From positions 1 through 32,407 of the forward strand of contig QWPF01000020.1 in NCBI GenBank assembly GCA_003671255.1: a stretch of 32,407 nucleotides of DNA, in the 5' to 3' direction. The position numbers and the translations under genes are program-made. Of this stretch, positions 22,505 through 30,605 are shown in pieces; positions within the stretch are counted from its first letter, which is position 1; each line of letters starts with the position of its first letter. The DNA is from Planctomycetota bacterium. Lineage in GTDB: Bacteria > Planctomycetota > Planctomycetia > Gemmatales > Gemmataceae. The notes beneath the pieces were generated by a model. The model was not told the origin of the DNA, ran no database searches, and saw only the letters and a program-made list of their open reading frames with translations.

Positions 22505-24079
22505 GTGGATGGTCGCTTGGTTCCTATTCATCGTGTGTTGTTGAGTGTAAGTGATAAAACCGGCCTGATCGAATTGGCAAAGGAGCTTGTCAACAACAAG
22601 GCCATGCTGATTTCGACTGGAGGGACAAAAAAGGCCCTTCTTGATGCTGGGATTCCTGCTGTTGATATTTCCGAAGTTACGGGATTTCCCGAAATGCTGG
22701 ACGGCAGAGTGAAGACTTTGCATCCTAAAATTCATGGCGGTATTCTTGCGATTCGTGATAATGCAGAGCATGTTAAAACCATTAAAGAGCACGACATTCA
22801 TCCCATTGATATGGTTGTTTGCAATCTTTATCCGTTTGCAAAAGTTGCATCGAATCCCGAGAGCACCTACGAGGAAGTGGTTGAGAACATCGATATTGGC
22901 GGGCCCTCGATGGTTCGTTCTGCTGCGAAAAACCACCATGATGTTGCAGTGATTACAAGCCCTGAGCAATACGCTGCAATCATCGAGGAACTTAAAAGCA
23001 CGGGCGGTAAGATCAGTCTTGCGACTAGGAAAAAGCTCGCATGTGATGCTTTTACCCATACTGCGCAATACGATCTTGCAATCAGTCAGTATTTCAAGGC
23101 GCAATTGAACCAAGGGTTTTCTGATGAGATTTCTTTTTCTTTCAAATGCAAACAGGTTTTGCGCTATGGCGAGAACCCTCATCAGACTGCTGCATTTTAC
23201 ACAGAACTGAATCCTCCTGCGGATTCTCTCGCTAATGCCACCATCCTTCATGGCAAGGAACTTTCCTACAACAACTTGCTTGATATCGATAGCGCCCTTA
23301 GCTTATTGCGCGAATTTGGCAGACCTGCCTCGGTAATCCTTAAGCACAATAACCCGTGTGGTGCGGCGGTTTCTAAGCATCTTGTCGATACTTTCAGGGG
23401 CGCTTACGATGGAGATCCTCTTAGCGCCTACGGTGGTATTGTTGGTTTCAATCGCGAAGTTGATGAAGCAACTGCGCTAGCGATGGCAGAACCTGGCAGG
23501 TTTCTTGAGTGCGTGGTGGCTCCAAGTTTTTCACCCGAAGCTTTTGAAATTCTTACCAACAAGCCCACTTGGAAGAAAAGCGTTCGATTGCTTTCCACTG
23601 GCCCCATGATTGCAAGAAAACCCACCATGGAAATGCGAAAGGTGGATGGCGGACTCTTGGTTCAAGATAAAGATGCCTCCAATGAAAATCTTTCGAGTGC
23701 AAGGTCGGTCACCAAGAAAAAGCTTACACCCTTGGAACTCGATGATCTTAAGTTTGCTTGGGTTGTTTGCAAGCATGTGAAAAGCAATGCCATTGTTATT
23801 GTCAAGGATGGCAAACTTTTAGGAACCGGGGCAGGGCAGATGAGCAGGGTTGATGCGGTTCAGAATGCTTTGAAAAAGGCGGGCGAAAATGCCCGCGGGG
23901 CAGTTCTTGCTTCTGATGCGTTTTTTCCTTTCAGGGATGGCGTCGATGAAGCCGCCAAGGCTGGTATTATTGCCATTGTTCAACCTGGTGGTTCCATGCG
24001 TGATGCCGACGCTATTGCTTCCTGCGATGAGAACGGTATTTCCATGATCTTTAGCGGGTTTAGGCACTTCAGGCATTAA
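22505..24079 (+). CDS. purH: Bifunctional AICAR transformylase/IMP cyclohydrolase
   Basis: A 524-residue enzyme carrying out the last two steps of IMP synthesis. The start is GTG 22505, giving MDGRLVPIHRVLLSVSDKTGL, in line with the family. The N-terminal cyclohydrolase (MGS-like fold) spans about 1-150, with ISTGGT, DGRVKTLHPKIHGGIL and VVCNLYPF. The C-terminal transformylase has RYGENPHQTAAFY, LHGKELSYNNLLDIDSA, ILKHNNPCGAA (catalytic Lys-His) and SDAFFPFRDGVDEAAKAG. Full length with intact motifs. It lies 94 bases after tilS, so it may be a separate unit. Confidence 0.97.
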   Translation: MDGRLVPIHRVLLSVSDKTGLIELAKELVNNKAMLISTGGTKKALLDAGIPAVDISEVTGFPEMLDGRVKTLHPKIHGGILAIRDNAEHVKTIKEHDIHPIDMVVCNLYPFAKVASNPESTYEEVVENIDIGGPSMVRSAAKNHHDVAVITSPEQYAAIIEELKSTGGKISLATRKKLACDAFTHTAQYDLAISQYFKAQLNQGFSDEISFSFKCKQVLRYGENPHQTAAFYTELNPPADSLANATILHGKELSYNNLLDIDSALSLLREFGRPASVILKHNNPCGAAVSKHLVDTFRGAYDGDPLSAYGGIVGFNREVDEATALAMAEPGRFLECVVAPSFSPEAFEILTNKPTWKKSVRLLSTGPMIARKPTMEMRKVDGGLLVQDKDASNENLSSARSVTKKKLTPLELDDLKFAWVVCKHVKSNAIVIVKDGKLLGTGAGQMSRVDAVQNALKKAGENARGAVLASDAFFPFRDGVDEAAKAGIIAIVQPGGSMRDADAIASCDENGISMIFSGFRHFRH

Positions 24080-24151
24080 ACTTTCGAGAAAGTTCTTGCA
24101 GAGTTGGGTTTCCTTATGGATAAAAGGTTATCACTTAATGGAGCATTTATT

Positions 24152-25102
24152 ATGAAACAGCAGAATCGCAGAGACTTTGTTAAAAATTCAATCATCGGAT
24201 CAACTCTTTCCTTGGGAATAACTTCTCAAGCATTAGCGGAGAAAAAAACAATGTTGCCTATTGTAGACACGCACCAGCATCTGTGGGATCTTAAGCAATT
24301 CAAACTTCCATGGGTGGAAGTTGGGACTCCCCTTGCACGAAATTTTGTTCTCAAAGATTACGCTGAAGCCACTGAGGGGCTTAATGTTGTCAAATCTGTT
24401 TATATGGAAGTCGATGTTGCACCTGAGCAACAACTTGCTGAAGCTCAGTTTGTAACAGATATCTGTAAGGGTGGGAAATCCACCATGGTTGCTGCAGTGG
24501 TTTCTGGCAGGCCAGCCTCACCTGAATTCGGTAAATACATCGATAACTTTAAAGGAAATAAATTTATCAAAGGCATCAGGCAGGTTTTGCATGTTCCTGC
24601 GACACCTCCTGGGTTTTGCAATCATCCCGATTTTGTGCGTGGCATTCGCATGCTGGGTGAAAGAAATCTTAGCTACGATTTGTGTGTTCGTGGTACCGAT
24701 CTTGATCATATTGCAAAGCTGATTGACTCCTGCCCTGATACTCGTTTTATTCTTGATCATTGTGGCAACCCGGATTTGAAGAGCAAGGATAATTCGGTTT
24801 GGAAGAAGGGTTTGGTTGAGGTAGCAAAGCGAAAAAATGTTGTTGTGAAAATATCAGGGTTCATTGCTTCATCAACGAAAGGTGCCTGGAAGGTTGATGA
24901 CTTGGCGCCACTGATTAATCACACCATGGATAGCTTTGGCCCAGATCGAGTTATGTTTGGCGGTGATTGGCCTGTTTGTACCCTTGCTGCGACTTATAAG
25001 GAATGGGTTGAATCCTTGAAACAAGTGGTTCAATCCCGTTCGGAAGAACAACAAAAGAAGCTGTTTCATGATAATGCAGTGCGTTTTTATGGGCTTGCTT
25101 AG
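24152..25102 (+). CDS. Exported amidohydrolase-2 family protein
   Basis: A 316-residue protein of the amidohydrolase-related (pfam04909) family. The start is ATG 24152 with GGAG about ten bases upstream; it opens with MKQQNRRDFVKNS and a hydrophobic run to SQALAE, a twin-arginine signal (RRDFVK). Metal-site motifs: DTHQHLWD, KGIRQVLH, DHCGNPD and GGDWPV. The layout is close to L-fucono- and L-rhamnono-lactonases, which open sugar lactones, so a periplasmic sugar-acid lactonase is a reasonable guess. Its neighbour is a secreted PmoA-like protein. Which lactone is unknown. Confidence 0.85.
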   Translation: MKQQNRRDFVKNSIIGSTLSLGITSQALAEKKTMLPIVDTHQHLWDLKQFKLPWVEVGTPLARNFVLKDYAEATEGLNVVKSVYMEVDVAPEQQLAEAQFVTDICKGGKSTMVAAVVSGRPASPEFGKYIDNFKGNKFIKGIRQVLHVPATPPGFCNHPDFVRGIRMLGERNLSYDLCVRGTDLDHIAKLIDSCPDTRFILDHCGNPDLKSKDNSVWKKGLVEVAKRKNVVVKISGFIASSTKGAWKVDDLAPLINHTMDSFGPDRVMFGGDWPVCTLAATYKEWVESLKQVVQSRSEEQQKKLFHDNAVRFYGLA

Positions 25103-25161
25103 TCTTAATTACTGTTGCGTTATGATGTTATTGAAAGATGTTTTTACGAGGCGAATAACAG

Positions 25162-26388
25162 ATGAATGCTTTACTAAATGTTATCACGGTTTTATTGTCG
25201 GGGTTGGCAGCTCAGGATTTCCAGGTCGAATTAAAAGGCCCTGCTAAAATCCCTGCAGGCACTCCGGTGCAAATTGCAATTCCTGCTGGCATCAATGTTA
25301 AAAGTAAAACCTGCCTTTTGTCAGGGGCTGGAACTACCAACCTTCTTGGGCAAGTGGTCGAAAAATTCACTGCTGATTTGACTGCAAAGGAAAAGCAACA
25401 GTACCTTGTTGTGGTTTTACCAGCTTTGAGCATACCAGATAATGGTGCTACTTTGGCTGGTACTTGGTTGGCAGATGATGCTAAAACTTCTTCCACTAGT
25501 TTTTCTTTCGAAGATAAAAACCCTGAGTTAAGTCAGGTTACTCTTGAAGGTAAACCTGTGCTCCAGTTTGTCCATCCTGTTTTAAAAGAAGGAAAAGAAA
25601 GAGAAGCTTCCTACAAGCCCTTTCATCATCTTTTTGATAACTCTGGTACTTTGGTTACCAAAGGTTCTGGTGGGCAATTCACTCATCATCGCGGCATTTT
25701 TCTCGGATTCAGCAAAGTGACTTATGGCAATAATGTAAAAATTGATATCTGGCATTGTAGCGGTGATACTCATCAGGCTTTTGAAAAAGTGTTGCTGCGG
25801 GAATCCGGCCCTGTTCTTGCCTCTGAAAAAGACCAGATTGCTTGGAATGGTAAAAACAAGGAGACCTTTGCTGTAGAAGAAAGGCAACTTGTTGTTTACA
25901 AAGTCCCAGGTGGGCAACTTGTTGAATTTCAATCCGTTGTTCGAACCACCGGCGGTCCTGTATTACTCGATGGTGATCCGCAGCATGCTGGGTTTCATTT
26001 TCGGGCCTCCAATGAAGTCTCTGAAAAAACTTCCAAGGAAACCATCTACCTCAGGCCAGATGGTGAAGATAAACCGGGCGTTAGTAGGAATTGGCCTGAT
26101 TTAAAAACTCATATCAATCTTCCTTGGAATGCCATGAGCTTTGTTCTTAAGGACAAAAGATACACTGCTTTGTATCTCGATAATCTTGCAAACCCCAAGG
26201 AAGCGCGGTTCAGTGAGCGCCCTTACGGCAGGTTTGGGTCTTATTTTGTAACCGAGATCACCAAGGAAAAACCTTTGAAGCTTAAGTATCAGATCTGGCT
26301 GCAAGACGGTAAGATTGATATTGAAAGTGCTAAGCTTAAGAGCCAATTTTTTAATAATCCCGTGCAAGCAATCATGGTTGCTAAGTAA
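25162..26388 (+). CDS. Secreted PmoA-like (DUF6807) protein
   Basis: A 408-residue protein with a short signal peptide (MNALLNVITVLLSGLAAQ). Residues about 25-110 are a Lys/Thr-rich beta region. The rest matches the 'PmoA' (DUF6807) family: FHHLFDNSGTLVTKGSGG and FTHHRGIFLGF (His-His-Arg), IDIWHCSG, QHAGFHFRAS and NLPWNAMSF. The historical name 'methane oxygenase PmoA' is misleading: it is not the particulate methane monooxygenase subunit. Function is unknown; relatives often sit beside planctomycete sugar-catabolism genes. GAGG lies before the start, and the inositol-phosphatase-like gene follows 21 bases later. Confidence 0.85.
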   Translation: MNALLNVITVLLSGLAAQDFQVELKGPAKIPAGTPVQIAIPAGINVKSKTCLLSGAGTTNLLGQVVEKFTADLTAKEKQQYLVVVLPALSIPDNGATLAGTWLADDAKTSSTSFSFEDKNPELSQVTLEGKPVLQFVHPVLKEGKEREASYKPFHHLFDNSGTLVTKGSGGQFTHHRGIFLGFSKVTYGNNVKIDIWHCSGDTHQAFEKVLLRESGPVLASEKDQIAWNGKNKETFAVEERQLVVYKVPGGQLVEFQSVVRTTGGPVLLDGDPQHAGFHFRASNEVSEKTSKETIYLRPDGEDKPGVSRNWPDLKTHINLPWNAMSFVLKDKRYTALYLDNLANPKEARFSERPYGRFGSYFVTEITKEKPLKLKYQIWLQDGKIDIESAKLKSQFFNNPVQAIMVAK

Positions 26389-26409
26389 TCGCAATTAGAA
26401 AAGAGAATT

Positions 26410-27222
26410 ATGTATAGGAAAGAATTGGCAGTTGCTTTGAGTGCTGCTCATAAGGCAGGCGTTTTGATTTCTGAAGTGTATAAAACTTTAAAGCCTTATG
26501 AAAATGCCCCCGCTGATCTCACCACTGAAACAGACAAGCAATCTCAGGAAATTATTCTTAAAGTTTTGCGTGAAGAGTTTCCCTCGGATTCTCTTTGTGC
26601 TGAAGAAAAAACTCTTACCCTTTCTGAATCCCCTTTGGGCGCATCTAGGACTTGGGTAGTCGACCCGATTGATGGCACCCGTGGCTTTGCAATGAAGAAC
26701 GATCAATTTTCTGTCATGGTTGCCATGATGGATCAGGGCAAAGTTGTGGTTGGTGTTGTGCATGAGCCTGCAACGGGGAAAACCACCTATGCTGCTAAGG
26801 GGCAGGGGTGTTTTTTGATGCAACATGGTAAGGAAACTATTGCCTGTAAAGTTCGAACCTGCGTTGATTTAAGTAAAGCGATATTGGTTCAAAGCCATGC
26901 GAAGCCAGGGAAAACCAGCAAGGCTGAGGCCGCTTTTTCCCCGGGATCTTTGCTCGAAACTTATTCTGCAGGATTGAAGATGGCAATCGTCGCCCGAGGT
27001 GAAGGTGATTTGTATGCCAACAATTACCCAGCTTTTCATGACTGGGATATTTGTGCAGGCCATATTCTTGTAGAGGAAGCAGGCGGGAAGTTGACCGACT
27101 TTTCGGGCAACCCTGTTGTGTATGGCGCCCCTGGTTTCAAGCAGACCAAAGGAATGCTTGCAACCAATGGCTATCTTCATTCTGCTGCTCTTGCAAAGGC
27201 TGTTGGCTTGCTCGAAAGCTAA
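26410..27222 (+). CDS. Inositol monophosphatase-family enzyme (PAP phosphatase-like)
   Basis: A 270-residue magnesium-dependent, lithium-sensitive type phosphatase. Metal-binding motifs are present: TTETDKQS (38-45), AEEK (64-67), DPIDGTRGF (85-93) and HDWDICAG (210-217). The WVVDPIDGTRGF form and overall length are closest to 3'(2'),5'-bisphosphate nucleotidases (CysQ/HAL2), which remove the 3'-phosphate of PAP, but inositol-1-phosphatase or another sugar phosphatase cannot be ruled out. AGAGAATT precedes the start. It converges with the thioredoxin-TPR gene, leaving three bases between stops. Confidence 0.88.
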   Translation: MYRKELAVALSAAHKAGVLISEVYKTLKPYENAPADLTTETDKQSQEIILKVLREEFPSDSLCAEEKTLTLSESPLGASRTWVVDPIDGTRGFAMKNDQFSVMVAMMDQGKVVVGVVHEPATGKTTYAAKGQGCFLMQHGKETIACKVRTCVDLSKAILVQSHAKPGKTSKAEAAFSPGSLLETYSAGLKMAIVARGEGDLYANNYPAFHDWDICAGHILVEEAGGKLTDFSGNPVVYGAPGFKQTKGMLATNGYLHSAALAKAVGLLES

Positions 27223-27225
27223 TAA

Positions 27226-28392
27226 TTATTTATTGTTTTTCAATTCGACGGCCCTTATCGAGGGCCCTAGTAGTTGCGCTAACCTTACTTGAGCAGATTC
27301 TGCGTACTTTGTTCCCGGGAATGTTTGTAAGGTTTTTTCAAGATAATAGATTGCCTGTTGGGGTTGCCCTTTTTTTGTCCACGAATCAGCAAGTGATAGA
27401 TAAAGGCTTGCAAGCTTTTCACCCATTTGCTCGCATGCAGCTTTCATCCATTCTGGGTTACTTTTTATTTCTGCAATGATAATACCTGCTTCTTGGGTTT
27501 CCATGGCCTCTGCAAAAGTTGCAGTCATGTAATCGTAACGATCGAGGCATGAAAGGTAATTTGAACTTTTGTAATCTTGTCTGATCAATGCAAGCACATC
27601 TTTTGCAAGGTTGTTTGAAATTAAAAATGGTTCGGAGTTGGGTTGTCTATTGGCAAGGCTTGCGAGAATTTGGGTGCTTTCCTTGGCCCCGTTTGTGCCT
27701 TCATATTGTCTGGAAACTTCCCGGAATAGCTGGATCGATTCGGAAGTGTTTCCTTGTTCTAGATTCTTCTTTGCTTTGACTATTCTTTCGGTCGCTTGTT
27801 TTTCAAAGTCTTGGAGCATGACCATGGCTCTTTTTTGAATCGGCCTTTGTTTCCCATCTTCCGTGATTTTTTTGAGAAGTGAAACAGCTTTTGGGTAATC
27901 ATCCGATGCAATTGCAACGGTTGCTTCTTTGTACTCGAGGTTCATCCAATCCGGGGTAACAGAGTCGCCTTTGTGTTGTTCGAGTTGGGAAACGAGGGCG
28001 GGGGCTTCGATGAAACCTTCGAGAAAGCCCAGAATATTTCCATCTGGCCCAGCGAATACCAAGGTGGGAAAGGATCTGATTTTTAAGGCATCTGTTAAAA
28101 CAGGTTCTTTTCTTGCATTGATTCTAAGGGGAATCCAATTTCCCATCATCGTTTGATTCAGCGCTTGATCCCTGAAAGTACGATGATCCATTTGCTTGCA
28201 CCAAAAGCAATTGTCGGTGTAAAAATCGATGAGAATGGGTAGATTTTTTTGCGCAGCTTCTTGCCTGGCTTGCATGTAATCTGTGCGCCATTCTATTTCT
28301 CCTGCAATCGCTGGGGCTTCCATGATAAAAACCAAAGCGAGAAGAAGCATTGTTGCTAGGGTTTTGTTTTTAGGAATACAAATTGTGAACAT
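27226..28392 (-). CDS. Exported thioredoxin-TPR fusion protein
   Basis: A 388-residue protein with a signal peptide (1-31, KTLATMLLLALVFIM then APAIAG). A thioredoxin fold follows at about 35-145: CFWC redox pair (C62, C65) and cis-Pro109 in RSFPTLVF. Residues 150-388 are helical repeats of TPR type (EATVAIASDDYPKAVSLLKK, SESIQLFREVSRQYEG, QQAIYYLEKTLQTFPGTKYA). It likely acts as a periplasmic disulfide reductase, isomerase or chaperone with a protein-binding arm; clients are unknown. It starts 22 bases after xerC on the same strand. A GGCCC/GGGCC inverted repeat (27250-27266) lies within its last codons. Confidence 0.83.
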   Translation of the reverse strand: MFTICIPKNKTLATMLLLALVFIMEAPAIAGEIEWRTDYMQARQEAAQKNLPILIDFYTDNCFWCKQMDHRTFRDQALNQTMMGNWIPLRINARKEPVLTDALKIRSFPTLVFAGPDGNILGFLEGFIEAPALVSQLEQHKGDSVTPDWMNLEYKEATVAIASDDYPKAVSLLKKITEDGKQRPIQKRAMVMLQDFEKQATERIVKAKKNLEQGNTSESIQLFREVSRQYEGTNGAKESTQILASLANRQPNSEPFLISNNLAKDVLALIRQDYKSSNYLSCLDRYDYMTATFAEAMETQEAGIIIAEIKSNPEWMKAACEQMGEKLASLYLSLADSWTKKGQPQQAIYYLEKTLQTFPGTKYAESAQVRLAQLLGPSIRAVELKNNK

Positions 28393-28414
28393 TGATCGAC
28401 TCCGTTCGAAACCA

Positions 28415-29314
28415 TTAGGCCCGTGGATGGGCTTTTTGGTAGCTTTCTTTTAATCTTGTGGTGGTAACATGGGTGTAAATTTGAGTAGTGCCCAAACTGC
28501 TGTGCCCAAGTAGTTCTTGAACGCCTCGAATATCTGCACCTGCATCTAGAAGATGCGTTGCAAAAGTATGCCTTAGCGTATGCGGTGTGGTTCTAGCGTC
28601 CATTCCTGCAAGCTTGATGTATTTTTCGAGCAGTCTACCAACGCTTCGTGTGGTTAGCCTAGTGCCATTTTTGTTCAAAAATATAGCAGGGTTTTCTTTA
28701 ACTTTTAAGCTTTTCTGAAGCTTCCTTTCGTGAAGGTAAGCCTCAACTGCCTTTAATGCTTGGGGGCCCAAAAGAGCAATCCGCTCTTTTTTTCCTTTAC
28801 CCCGAACCACTGCAGTTCCATCATTTAAATCCAAGTACTCTTGGTTAAGTGCAACCAGTTCGCTGACTCGAAGGCCAGCGGAATATAAGGTTTCTAAAAT
28901 TGCCCGATCCCTAAGGCACATTAATGTTTCGCCTTGGGGTGCGTTTAAGAGTTTGTCGATATCTTCTTGAGAAAGAAAGTGCGGAAGATTCTGGTCAAGT
29001 TTTGGGCCTTTCAATCCATCGGTAGGATCGCGATCAACCTTTTGTTGCCTTTGCAGATAACGGTAAAGCGATCTTAAGGACGCGATTCTTCGTGCGATTG
29101 TTGCGCGTGAATAGTTTTGCTCTGTCAGCCATGCGATAAATGCACGCACATGCCTCGTGGTAACTTGCTTGGGGGAAAGGTTTGCAAGCGCAGTATGGCC
29201 ACGCAGAAAATTTATCGATTGAGTCAAATCTTCGCGATACGACTTCACCGTCAGTTCGGAAGAGTTTTTCTCCAGAGAAAGATGGCGCAGGTATCCTGCT
29301 AGCGCCTGGTTCAT
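28415..29314 (-). CDS. xerC: Tyrosine recombinase XerC/XerD
   Basis: A 299-residue tyrosine recombinase. The N-terminal SAM-like DNA-binding domain spans 1-95 and the catalytic domain 110-299. All catalytic residues are in place: R149 (AGLRVSEL), K173 (RGKGKK), H245 and R248 (HTLRHTFA), H271 (LGHSS) and nucleophile Y280 (QIYTH). The ending QKAHPRA is typical of chromosomal Xer proteins, so this is likely the dimer-resolution recombinase acting at dif, not a phage or integron integrase. Whether it is XerC or XerD cannot be told from this sequence. No dif-like site was recognised in the window. It follows a small acidic gene by 30 bases. Confidence 0.92.
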   Translation of the reverse strand: MNQALAGYLRHLSLEKNSSELTVKSYREDLTQSINFLRGHTALANLSPKQVTTRHVRAFIAWLTEQNYSRATIARRIASLRSLYRYLQRQQKVDRDPTDGLKGPKLDQNLPHFLSQEDIDKLLNAPQGETLMCLRDRAILETLYSAGLRVSELVALNQEYLDLNDGTAVVRGKGKKERIALLGPQALKAVEAYLHERKLQKSLKVKENPAIFLNKNGTRLTTRSVGRLLEKYIKLAGMDARTTPHTLRHTFATHLLDAGADIRGVQELLGHSSLGTTQIYTHVTTTRLKESYQKAHPRA

Positions 29315-29344
29315 AACTAATATCTCTGTGTGAAAACTTTAAAA

Positions 29345-29632
29345 TTATCTGGGTAAGCGCGAAGTTATAGGGGCATTAGTATCTAATTCGGTTTCATTAT
29401 CTATTGATGTAGTTTCAATTACATCGGTGTTGGTTTCATTTGCAGATTCAATTTGTGTTTTAGCGCGATGCGAAAGTAAAGCAGCATCAAACCAGCTAAA
29501 CTCTAAGTTTGGATCTTCAGCCTGCTGGCAAAGTGTTTCCACAAGATCATCCCAGCCCATTTCGTCGAAAATATAGACAAATTGGTGCTCACCCTTAACC
29601 AGTGCCAGGACATGGAAATCCTTGTTATGCAT
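29345..29632 (-). CDS. Small acidic protein upstream of xerC
   Basis: A 95-residue protein that I cannot assign to a named family, though I recall similar short proteins (KDYHVLALVKG-type start) in planctomycetes. Residues 1-55 form a compact region (HVLALVKGEHQFVYIFDE, then NLEFSWFDAALLSHRA); the last 40 are acidic and Asn/Thr-rich (NETNTDVIETTSIDNETE), probably disordered. AAGGAGAG lies before the ATG, with a short hairpin (29646-29661) just upstream of it. Cytoplasmic. The 30-base gap to xerC suggests one transcript. Confidence 0.75.
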   Translation of the reverse strand: MHNKDFHVLALVKGEHQFVYIFDEMGWDDLVETLCQQAEDPNLEFSWFDAALLSHRAKTQIESANETNTDVIETTSIDNETELDTNAPITSRLPR

Positions 29633-29784
29633 TACAACTCTCCTTGAGGAAAAACATCCTCGGTAGTTGGCTTATCGGCTTAATAGTCCAAGCCAAAAAG
29701 GAGAAAAGAAGTGGCGGAGGTAGGCTTCTTGTTAGAAGGGCAAGCAGTGCGGAAAAGGTTTGCTGGTTTACCCTGAAGGAAGAC

Positions 29785-30483
29785 TTAAGCCAGATTGCCT
29801 AAGCTTTTTAATCCGACTTCTTCTCTGGTTAGAAAGGGTTCGCCATAGGCTTTTCCTATCGCCCAACCCCAGTAGCGGTTTCGATCTTTGACATCATCCA
29901 AAAGGGTTGGAAAAGCTGTAGTTCTACCCGTAATTAATTGGGATTGATAACAAGCCAGAGCTTTCATTTTGGTTTCAATATGGTCGGAAATATCTAAAAT
30001 AAATGAGGGCTTGGGGTGAATTCTGAGGTGGATACTAAAGTAATAAAAGACTTTGGAGGGAAAATGGGGTTCGCCCGCCAGATGAGTTTTGCTTAGCTTG
30101 CTCCAAAATCGTGCGCCAAGTGCTAATTCGTACGCTTCGACATGATCAGGATGAACATCTTCCCAGTAAGGGACGAACAAATTTTTAGGTTTAACTCGCC
30201 GAATTTCCTCTGCAAGTAAAGTTCTTGATTCGAGATTAGAAACTAATTCCCGGTTCTTTAAGCCTAAATTTTTGCGATAATCTAGCTCAAGCACCTTCGT
30301 TGCCTCTTCGGTTTCTTTGCCCCGAATTGAGGGGGTGCCGTGTGGGGTTGGTTCGCCATTGGTTAAGTCGAGAATACCCACAGAAGCGCCTTCAGCTTTT
30401 AAAACCCCTATAGTACCCCCAACCCCCAACTCTGCATCATCTGGGTGCGGACTGATGATTAAATAATCCAAGGAATCGCTCAT
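29785..30483 (-). CDS. bshB1: Bacillithiol biosynthesis deacetylase BshB1-like (PIG-L family)
   Basis: Start chosen at ATG 30483 with AGGAG seven bases upstream; 232 residues. A LmbE/PIG-L zinc deacetylase: SPHPDDAELGVGGT (11-24; H13, D16) and WEDVHPDHVEA supply the metal ligands and general base. ILDLTNGEPTPHGTPSIR and ARKxLGL-like RKNLGLKNREL are the features of BshB1, which deacetylates GlcNAc-malate in bacillithiol synthesis. The partner genes bshA and bshC are not in the window. Diverges from kdsB across 122 bases. The gap on its 3' side (29633-29784) holds weak hairpins only. Confidence 0.85.
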   Translation of the reverse strand: MSDSLDYLIISPHPDDAELGVGGTIGVLKAEGASVGILDLTNGEPTPHGTPSIRGKETEEATKVLELDYRKNLGLKNRELVSNLESRTLLAEEIRRVKPKNLFVPYWEDVHPDHVEAYELALGARFWSKLSKTHLAGEPHFPSKVFYYFSIHLRIHPKPSFILDISDHIETKMKALACYQSQLITGRTTAFPTLLDDVKDRNRYWGWAIGKAYGEPFLTREEVGLKSLGNLA

Positions 30484-30562
30484 GGTTAAACTCCTGAAGG
30501 CTGCTGAATAAGGTTGAACAAAGCAGGCTAATATTGCATATTTTCGCAGAAACCGTTTCAAT

Positions 30563-30587
30563 GTTCATCTAAATAAGTTTTATGAAC
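30563..30587. repeat. Inverted repeat GTTCAT-N13-ATGAAC between bshB1 and kdsB
   Basis: Perfect six-base arms (30563-30568, 30582-30587) around an AT-rich spacer, in the divergent promoter region, 19 bases before the kdsB start. Spacing of about two helical turns suits a dimeric regulator. A short odd palindrome GAAACCGTTTC lies at 30549-30559. Function is not shown. Confidence 0.3.
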
Positions 30588-30605
30588 TTCTGGAGCGTTT
30601 AAACA

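Noticed and set aside
22484-23251. Long open frame of 255 codons antisense to purH
   Set aside because: It lies wholly inside the well-supported purH coding region, has a Cys/Arg/Asn-rich composition typical of shadow frames, and has no matching family motifs.
24079-24094. Hairpin AACTTTC-GA-GAAAGTT right after the purH stop
   Set aside because: Perfect arms, but AT-rich, with a very short loop and no T-run on either side, so it is not called a terminator.
25162-26388. Possible methane monooxygenase because of the PmoA name
   Set aside because: The DUF6807 'PmoA' family is a soluble secreted protein with no membrane helices or copper sites of the particulate enzyme.
27250-27266. GGCCC/GGGCC inverted repeat between convergent genes
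   Set aside because: It lies in the last codons of the thioredoxin-TPR gene and is not followed by a T-run on either strand.
28415-29314. Integrase of a mobile element or integron
   Set aside because: The length, intact catalytic set and AHPRA ending fit a chromosomal Xer protein; there is no attC, att repeat, tRNA or phage gene nearby.
29706-29730. AAGAAG/CTTCTT hairpin with pyrimidine-rich tail downstream of bshB1 on the minus strand
   Set aside because: The stem is weak and the loop is 13 bases; too poor to call as a terminator.
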